Of a stretch of 64,000 bases of DNA, positions 55,006-64,000 are shown piece after piece. The DNA comes from Georgenia subflava. Its GTDB lineage: Bacteria > Actinomycetota > Actinomycetes > Actinomycetales > Actinomycetaceae. Below the pieces are notes generated by a model. The model was not told where the DNA came from. It worked only from the letters and a program-made list of their open reading frames with translations, and did not search any database. Location of the stretch: assembly GCF_009193155.1 (NCBI RefSeq), contig NZ_VUKD01000003.1, forward strand, positions 434,001-498,000, written 5' to 3'. The translations under genes were made by a program, and so were the position numbers. Every line of letters starts with the position of its first letter. Within the stretch, counting starts at the first letter, position 1.

Positions 55006-55998
55006 TCAGAGGTCCTTGACGTAGGCGATGCTCCGGCGTTCGGGCTCGTATCCGAGCCGGGTGTACAGGGCCAGCGCTCCGGAGCCGTTCTCGGTGTCGA
55101 CGCCCAGGCCCGCACGCTCGATCCCGTCCGCGGCGAAGGCGCGCATCGACGCCACGAGGAGGGCCGGTGCGATCCTGCGCCGACGCCATGCCGGGCGCAC
55201 GCCCAGCAGGTCCGTCCATCCCTCGGTGTACCCCTGCGCGGCCCAGTCCTGCTCGTAGGCGGACGCGATGGTGTAGCCTGCGACCTCGTCGCCGTCGAGG
55301 ACCACGAAGCTCCAGGCAGGGCGGAAGTCACGGCCGCCCACGGTGTAGCGCTCCCAGTCCTCCCGTGCGCGCGGCTCGCTCCCCCAGTGGTCGGCGAACG
55401 ACTCGTTGTGGGCGAGGCGGAGCGGCTCGGCCAGCGCGGCGTCGTACGGCACGAGCCTCAGGCCGCCGTCGAGCGTGACCTCGGGAACCGGATGGTCGGC
55501 GTCGAGCCGTCTGGTCAGGTCCACGAACCACCGGGTCGCGACGAAGCCGGCGTGCTCGAGCAGGTGGCGAGCGTCGGTGAGGTGGTCCTCGGTGTGGGTG
55601 CGGGCGTAGGCCGGCACCCCGCACCGCGCCTCCCGGACCTTCTCCCGGGCACGTTCCTCCTGCCACCGGATGACCTCGCGGCCGAGCCCCCTGCCCCGCC
55701 ACTGCGGGTGGACACCGCCCCAGCAGAAGGCGCGCACCGTGCGGGTGTCGCCGGGACGGACCTCGACCAGCCCGAACGCGCGCGCGACCCCGTTCTCGTC
55801 CAGGCCGACGACGGAGTCCGTCGCCGGGTTCTTCCACGACCCGTCCGTGAGCGCGTCGGTGAGGTCGTCCCGGGTGTACCGCTCCGACGGGTCGTCGACG
55901 GCCTCCATCGCACGGACGAGGTCGTGCCACAGCGGGACGTCCTCGACGGTCAGGGCGCGCCAGGTCAGCCCGGCCGTTGCGGGGGCAGTCGGTGTCAT
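55006..55998 (-). CDS. Tandem-GNAT acetyltransferase (paralogue 3)
   Basis: A 330-residue relative of the two GNAT genes at 47165 and 48279, with VHPQWRGRGLGREVIRWQEE, HNESFADHWGSEPRAREDWE, GVRPAWRRRRIAPALLVASM and DTENGSGALALYTRLGYEPE. The second domain keeps the acetyl-CoA loop in altered form (RRRRIAPA rather than RGRGIA). ATG 55998. It lies between DUF4180 and sigA and is transcribed alone. Confidence 0.87.
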   Translation of the reverse strand: MTPTAPATAGLTWRALTVEDVPLWHDLVRAMEAVDDPSERYTRDDLTDALTDGSWKNPATDSVVGLDENGVARAFGLVEVRPGDTRTVRAFCWGGVHPQWRGRGLGREVIRWQEERAREKVREARCGVPAYARTHTEDHLTDARHLLEHAGFVATRWFVDLTRRLDADHPVPEVTLDGGLRLVPYDAALAEPLRLAHNESFADHWGSEPRAREDWERYTVGGRDFRPAWSFVVLDGDEVAGYTIASAYEQDWAAQGYTEGWTDLLGVRPAWRRRRIAPALLVASMRAFAADGIERAGLGVDTENGSGALALYTRLGYEPERRSIAYVKDL

Positions 55999-56069
55999 GG
56001 CTCGTGAGCGTAGAGCCGGGCGCCGGGCGGGCGCACCCGCATTTCCGGGCCGGTGCGCGGACAGCAGAA

Positions 56070-56101
56070 GACCCGCGGCGTTCCGAAGAACGCCGCGGGT
56101 C
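56070..56101 (-). terminator. Hairpin terminator of sigA with UUCG loop
   Basis: Perfect 14-base arms (GACCCGCGGCGTTC and its partner). In minus-strand RNA the loop is UUCG, an exceptionally stable tetraloop. Begins 16 bases after the sigA stop codon. Confidence 0.92.
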
Positions 56102-56116
56102 CGGGTGTGCGGGCTG

Positions 56117-57373
<1,257 letters not shown>

Positions 57374-57439
57374 AGAGAACCTTTCGGCGGGGGTGCGGAG
57401 GGCTGACGATCAGATCGATCAGACCGTCGCAGCCCTACA

Positions 57440-57445
57440 ATTATA
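57440..57445 (-). promoter_or_regulatory. Consensus -10 box TATAAT of sigA
   Basis: Perfect -10 hexamer on the minus strand in an otherwise GC-rich region, 67 bases before the GTG. No good -35 match lies 16-18 bases upstream. A repeated GATCAGA / GATCAGAT segment lies in the untranslated leader. Confidence 0.65.
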
Positions 57446-57494
57446 GCCTCAGCCGACGCTTTCGGGCACGACGAACGGCGCGCCCGAGGTCCTC

Positions 57495-57530
57495 GCCGTC
57501 GCCCGGGACGGCCCCTTCCCGGGCGACGGC
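57495..57530 (-). terminator. Hairpin terminator of the gcv operon
   Basis: Perfect 13-base arms (GCCGTCGCCCGGG and its partner) with a ten-base loop, 47 bases after the gcvP stop codon. Confidence 0.88.
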
Positions 57531-57577
57531 GGTGGTCGGCAGCGGGCGGGTGCTCCGCCTCGCTGCCTGTGTCAACG

Positions 57578-60444
<2,867 letters not shown>

Positions 60445-60448
<4 letters not shown>

Positions 60449-60828
60449 GCGCCCTGCCCCTCGACGAGCGCGGCGTAGGCGTCGGCGTCGAGCAGGTCCT
60501 CGGGCAGCTCCGCGACCCGGAGCGTGTAGAGCCAGCCGTCCTCGTACGGGTCGGCGTTGACCGTCTCCGGCGCGTCCACGGCGCTCTCGTTGACAGCCAG
60601 GACCTCGCCGTCGGCCGGCGCGATGAGGTCCGAGACCGACTTCGTGGACTCGATCTCGCCGCAGGTCTGACCGGCCGTGACGCTCGAGCCGACCTCGGGC
60701 AGGTCGAGGTAGACGACGTCGCCGAGGGCCTCGGTGGCGTAGGCGGTGATGCCCACCCGGGCGGTGTCGCCGTCGACGACGATCCACTCGTGGTCGGCGG
60801 TGTACTGGCGGTCCTCGGGGTAGCTCAT
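60445..60828 (-). CDS. gcvH: Glycine cleavage system H protein
   Basis: Lipoyl carrier of 127 residues; [40 protein letters not shown] and the lipoylated Lys in ESTKSVSDL are all present. ATG 60828 follows GAAGGAGAAGCG. It lies 34 bases after gcvT and overlaps gcvP. Confidence 0.97.
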
Positions 60829-60862
60829 CGCTTCTCCTTCTCTTTCGGGGCGGGTGGTGGGG

Positions 60863-61957
60863 TCAGCGGGGACGCCGGTAGAACGGCAGCTCGACGACGG
60901 TCATCGGCATGCGGCGTCCGCGTACGTCGACCTCGAGCCCGGTGCCGACGGCGGCTCGCGCGGACTCGACCAGCGCCATCGCGACGGGGTGGCCGAGGGT
61001 GGGCGAGAGCACGCCCGAGGTCACGGTGCCGAGCTCGCCCTCGGCGTCGTGGACCGTGCTGCCGGACCGGGCCGCCCTGCGGCCCTCCCCCGCGAGGCCG
61101 ACCAGACGTGCGCCCGAGGGCGCCTCGTGCCGCGCGGCGAGGGCGTCCCGGCCGACGAAGTCGTGGTCGAGGTCGACGATCCGGCCCATGTTCGCCTCGT
61201 ACGGGGTGATCTCGCGGCTGAGCTCCTGGCCGTACAGCGGCATCCCGGCCTCCAGGCGCAGCGTGTCCCGGCACGCGAGGCCGCAGGGCACGACGCCGGC
61301 CGGGGCGCCGGCGTCGAGCAGCGCCTGCCACAGCCGCACGGCGGAGGAGGCCGGGACGCTCAGCTCGAAGCCCACCTCGCCGGTGTAGCCGGTGCGGGCG
61401 AGGAGCACCGGGATCCCGGCGACGTCGGTGGTGACCGCGGCGTAGTACCTCAGCGTGGACAGGTCGTGCTCGGTCAGTCCGGCGAGGACCTCGGTGGCCG
61501 CGGGCCCCTGCAGGGCGATGAGGGCCCGGGCCTCGGTGCGGTCGGCCACGTGCACGTCCGCGCCGGACCGGCCGGTCAGCTCGTCCAGGACCACTGTGCG
61601 GTTGGCGGCGTTGGCGACGACGAGGAACTCGGTGTCCGCGAGCCGGTAGACGATGAGGTCGTCCAGGATGCCTCCGGCGGCGTCGGTCAGCATCGTGTAG
61701 CGCGCCTTGCCGACGGCGAGGGTGGAGCTGCGCGAGACCAGCGCACCGTCCAGGGCGTCGGCGGCGCGCGGGCCGGAGACCTCGATCTGCGCCATGTGCG
61801 AGAGGTCGAACAGGCCGGCGCGCTCACGGACCGCGGCGTGCTCGGCGAGGTCCGAGGTGTAGCGCAGGGGCATGTTCCAGCCCGCGAACGGGGTCATCGT
61901 GGCGCCGCTGTCGCGGTGCACCTGGAAGAGCGGGGTGCGCAGGGCTTCGGTCGTCAT
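60863..61957 (-). CDS. gcvT: Aminomethyltransferase, glycine cleavage T protein
   Basis: Tetrahydrofolate-dependent enzyme of 364 residues releasing ammonia and forming methylene-THF. Conserved segments: GATMTPFAGWNMPLRY, ERAGLFDLSHMAQIEVSGPR, ALQGPAATEVL, LARTGYTGEVGFELSV and CRDTLRLEAGMPLYGQEL (Asp of folate site). ATG 61957 follows GGAG at eight bases; a longer frame extends into the riboswitch leader and is rejected. First gene of the operon. Confidence 0.96.
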   Translation of the reverse strand: MTTEALRTPLFQVHRDSGATMTPFAGWNMPLRYTSDLAEHAAVRERAGLFDLSHMAQIEVSGPRAADALDGALVSRSSTLAVGKARYTMLTDAAGGILDDLIVYRLADTEFLVVANAANRTVVLDELTGRSGADVHVADRTEARALIALQGPAATEVLAGLTEHDLSTLRYYAAVTTDVAGIPVLLARTGYTGEVGFELSVPASSAVRLWQALLDAGAPAGVVPCGLACRDTLRLEAGMPLYGQELSREITPYEANMGRIVDLDHDFVGRDALAARHEAPSGARLVGLAGEGRRAARSGSTVHDAEGELGTVTSGVLSPTLGHPVAMALVESARAAVGTGLEVDVRGRRMPMTVVELPFYRRPR

Positions 61958-62009
61958 GCGAGGAGCTCCGTGGGGTCGTCGGGCCGGTGCGCTGGTGCGC
62001 ACGTCGCGT

Positions 62010-62200
62010 TCCTTGGCTCCCCCTCTGTGCTGGGACCTGAGAGCTTCGTCCTCGTGGGACTTGCACCGTGGGTGAGACCCGGCTCGCTGCCGGACCTGCT
62101 TTCCAGAGCGGCCTGATCAGCACGGTCCGGGGACCTGAGAGATTGCCGGGGCGGTTGCTCCTTCGGTGCGCGGCCCAAGACCGCGGCTCTCCCGTGCTGA
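62010..62200 (-). promoter_or_regulatory. Tandem glycine riboswitch upstream of gcvT
   Basis: Two aptamers read on the minus strand. The first runs from GGGAGAG (62187-62193) through CGAAGGAGCAA to AATCTCTCAGG (62134-62144). The second runs from CTCTGGAAAG (about 62099-62108) through GGTGCAAG to GCTCTCAGG (62036-62044). These are the hallmark conserved blocks of the gcvT riboswitch class, and a short linker joins the aptamers as usual. A TACATA -10 box lies at 62216-62221. The family typically turns glycine-cleavage genes on when glycine is high. Confidence 0.95.
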
Positions 62201-62333
62201 CTGGTGACGGCCCGATATGTAGTTGGCGGCCCGCCGGAGCGCTCCGGTGCGGCCTCGTCGGCTGCACGCTACCACCGGGTTCCGGTGCGGTCCGGTGCGG
62301 TCCGGCGCGATCTCGGCCGACGCGGCGGGCGGG

Positions 62334-62738
62334 TCAGGCCCGGGCGTCCGACGGCTCGGGCTTGACCGCGAGCACGGGGCACGGCGCGTCGAGCAGGATG
62401 CGCTGGGCGTTGGAGCCGAGGATGAGCTTGCCCACCGGGGACCGGCGGCGGAGCCCGATCACGATGAGCTCGGCGCCCACCTCCTCGGCGGTGGCGACGA
62501 GCGACTCTGCGATGTCGTCGGCGCGACGGAGCTGACGGACCTCGAAGGCGATGTCGGCGTCGTCGAGCCGGTCGCTGACGGCGTCGGCCTCCGAGTCGAG
62601 CGTGGACTGGTCGTCGCCGCGCGAGCGACGGGCCAGGACGACGACGAGCCGCGTCTCGCGCCGGCCGGCCTCGGTGACCGCGGCGCGCAGGGCGGCCTCG
62701 CCCTCGTTGGTGCTCAGGTAACCCACGACGACCGCCAT
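62334..62738 (-). CDS. Universal stress protein (UspA family)
   Basis: Single-domain Usp of 134 residues: MAVVVGYLSTNEGEAALRAA, TRLVVVLARRS, EEVGAELIVIGLRRRSPVGK and LILGSNAQRILLDAPCPVLA. The G-x2-R...G-x8-G-S ATP loop is present (GLRRRSPVGKLILGSN). ATG 62738 follows GGAGCG; an upstream extension of the frame is not family-like. It is a monocistronic gene, divergent in function from the gcv operon although on the same strand. Confidence 0.93.
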   Translation of the reverse strand: MAVVVGYLSTNEGEAALRAAVTEAGRRETRLVVVLARRSRGDDQSTLDSEADAVSDRLDDADIAFEVRQLRRADDIAESLVATAEEVGAELIVIGLRRRSPVGKLILGSNAQRILLDAPCPVLAVKPEPSDARA

Positions 62739-62847
62739 CTTCGCTCCGTTCCCGGCCGCCGTGCGACCCCAGGTGACCTGTCCGGGCGACGCTACCCGAT
62801 GACCCGGCCGGGCCGCGGCGGATGGCGCGGCGGATGGCGCGGGCCGT

Positions 62848-64000
62848 TCAGCTGGCGAGGGTGCCGCCCGGCGCGCCCGCCCACATCGGCGGCATCCCGG
62901 CGTCGAGCGCACCGACCACGAGCTCGGCGAGCCGGTGCCCGGGTTCCTCGGCGAGGGCCTGGCCGGCGACGACGTCGGCGCGTGCGCCGTCGTTGCCCCA
63001 CCAGGCGACGAACGCGAGCAGCCCGAGCGCCGGCGCGCCCTCGCCCGGTGGCGAGTGAGCGGCGACCGTGGCGGCCAGTGCGATCGTCCGGTGGAGCACC
63101 TCGGCGCGCGGGAGGAACGGGCAGTCGAACGTCGTCCCGATCAGCTCAGGGTCGAGGAACCGTGCCGTGGCGTCCTCCACCCCGGCCATGGTGGCGGCGA
63201 CCACGGCGTCCCGGACGATCCTGTCCTCGAGGAAGGCGAGCAGCCGCCCGAGCGTCCCGGCCGGGGGCGTCCCGCCGTCGCCGACCGTCCGGACCGCCTC
63301 GTCCCACAGGTCGGCCCCGTCCGCGCGCCACCCGAGCAGGGGACGCTGGTCCTCCGCGGGCGTCGCACCCGGCGCGCCGAACGCCGCGCCGCGCACGAGC
63401 GGTGCGCCGCCGCAGACCTTGCCGACCTCACGGCGCCGGAGACGCTCTTTCCGCGCGGCCCGCCGGGCCGACGTCGTGCGCGAACCCGGGGCGAGCCGCA
63501 CCACGGCGAGGTCCTCGCGCCGAGGTGCCGCCGTCATGCCCTCGACCACCATGCCGGCGGCGGCAGCGCTGGACGTCAGGTCGGTCAGCGGGTGCCCGCC
63601 GGGTGGGCAGCACGCGCACGGCTCGAGATGGCCCCAGCCGTCCGCGCCCACGACCCACGGCTCGATCTCGTGCTCCAGCGCGTCGGCCAGGTGCGCCGCC
63701 GCTCGGGCGAGCCGGCCGTTGCCGTGACGCGCGCGCCCCTCGACGTCGGTGTAGAGCACCGCGAGCACCCCGTGCGGGGCCTGGGTGCGCAGGTGGTGCG
63801 CGAGGTGCTCGGCGGCGGCACGTCCGTGGCCGGCGTGCGCGAGGTCCGCCAGGTCCATCCGGGCCGTGAGGCCGAGCTCGGTCGTCCCGCGCGCCGTGCG
63901 GTGCGTGGCGATGACGACGACCGAGTCGGTGGGGTGGAAGCCCAGACGGTAGGGGACGACGGCGAGGAGGTCGCGCGGCTCCTTCAGGCGGATGACTGGT
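62848..64000 (-). CDS. DUF4192 family protein (5' end beyond window)
   Basis: The frame continues past the right edge: upstream of an internal ATG at 63858 it reads RLKEPRDLLAVVPYRLGFHP, TDSVVVIATH, the standard N-terminal signature of DUF4192, so the real start lies beyond 64000. Visible part about 384 residues. Other conserved parts: VLAVLYTDV, PLLGWRADGADLWDEAVRTV, LLAFVAWWGNDGARADVVAG. This is an actinobacterial family of unknown function commonly near sigA. It ends 109 bases before the stress protein gene. Confidence 0.9.
   Translation of the reverse strand, partial: PVIRLKEPRDLLAVVPYRLGFHPTDSVVVIATHRTARGTTELGLTARMDLADLAHAGHGRAAAEHLAHHLRTQAPHGVLAVLYTDVEGRARHGNGRLARAAAHLADALEHEIEPWVVGADGWGHLEPCACCPPGGHPLTDLTSSAAAAGMVVEGMTAAPRREDLAVVRLAPGSRTTSARRAARKERLRRREVGKVCGGAPLVRGAAFGAPGATPAEDQRPLLGWRADGADLWDEAVRTVGDGGTPPAGTLGRLLAFLEDRIVRDAVVAATMAGVEDATARFLDPELIGTTFDCPFLPRAEVLHRTIALAATVAAHSPPGEGAPALGLLAFVAWWGNDGARADVVAGQALAEEPGHRLAELVVGALDAGMPPMWAGAPGGTLAS

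Noticed and set aside
61958-62002. Longer gcvT start extending into the riboswitch leader
   Set aside because: The extra 15 residues are not family-like and ATG 61957 has a proper ribosome site.

Overview
The window is high-GC (about 70% or more by eye), densely packed DNA from an actinobacterium, most likely a Micrococcales member related to Cellulomonas or Georgenia. Actinobacterial family markers support this: DUF3000, DUF3159, DUF3710, DUF3093, DUF4193, DUF5998, DUF7455, DUF4192, the FtsZ regulator SepH, many GTG starts, and start codons placed 6-8 bases after a TAGNNT -10 box. The assignment is by inspection only; no rRNA or tRNA gene is visible.

Layout. 1-2340: a siderophore-type ABC importer (two permeases, the first cut by the window edge, plus a lipoprotein) behind paired DtxR/IdeR-like iron boxes. 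2553-6246: two divergent FemX/FemAB-type aminoacyltransferases and an ATP-grasp carboxylate-amine ligase, read here as a candidate peptidoglycan cross-bridge locus. 6336-12849: DUF3000, RNase D, a FadB-type beta-oxidation enzyme and convergent dxs. 12951-21640: a glycogen-debranching-type hydrolase divergent from a LacI-controlled sugar ABC operon that ends in an S9 peptidase. 21698-24796: a DUF222/HNH protein and a secreted lipoprotein serpin. 25176-33049: aconitase, a TRAM-domain RNA methyltransferase, a KimA-like potassium transporter and two TrkA-type potassium regulators.

32991-39165: the conserved actinobacterial block DUF3159, OB-fold, DUF3710, DUF3093, DUF4193, then a methyltransferase, an inositol-monophosphatase-type enzyme and SepH. 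The dut gene expected in this block is absent. 39199-44433: a minus-strand run comprising a GNAT/acyl-CoA-synthetase-like protein, DUF5998, a phosphodiesterase-type protein and thymidine kinase. 44603-51525: the second type II topoisomerase pair (parC-like and parE-like) flanking two tandem-GNAT paralogues. 51826-55998: DUF7455, DUF1206, an ArsR-type regulator coupled to a 54-residue microprotein, divergent DUF4180, and a third GNAT paralogue. 56117-57373: the primary sigma factor. 57578-62200: the glycine cleavage operon gcvT-gcvH-gcvP under a tandem glycine riboswitch. 62334-64000: a universal stress protein and a DUF4192 protein that runs off the right edge.

Features beyond the ordinary gene content: locus-specific degenerate tandem repeats of about 24-37 bp in several intergenic gaps (2423-2520, 8379-8526, 24882-25084, 51561-51699, 52198-52308), strong GC hairpins without U-tracts at gene ends, and several clean palindromic operators (8592, 15073, 28090, 54333). 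No CRISPR array, prophage or insertion sequence was found.
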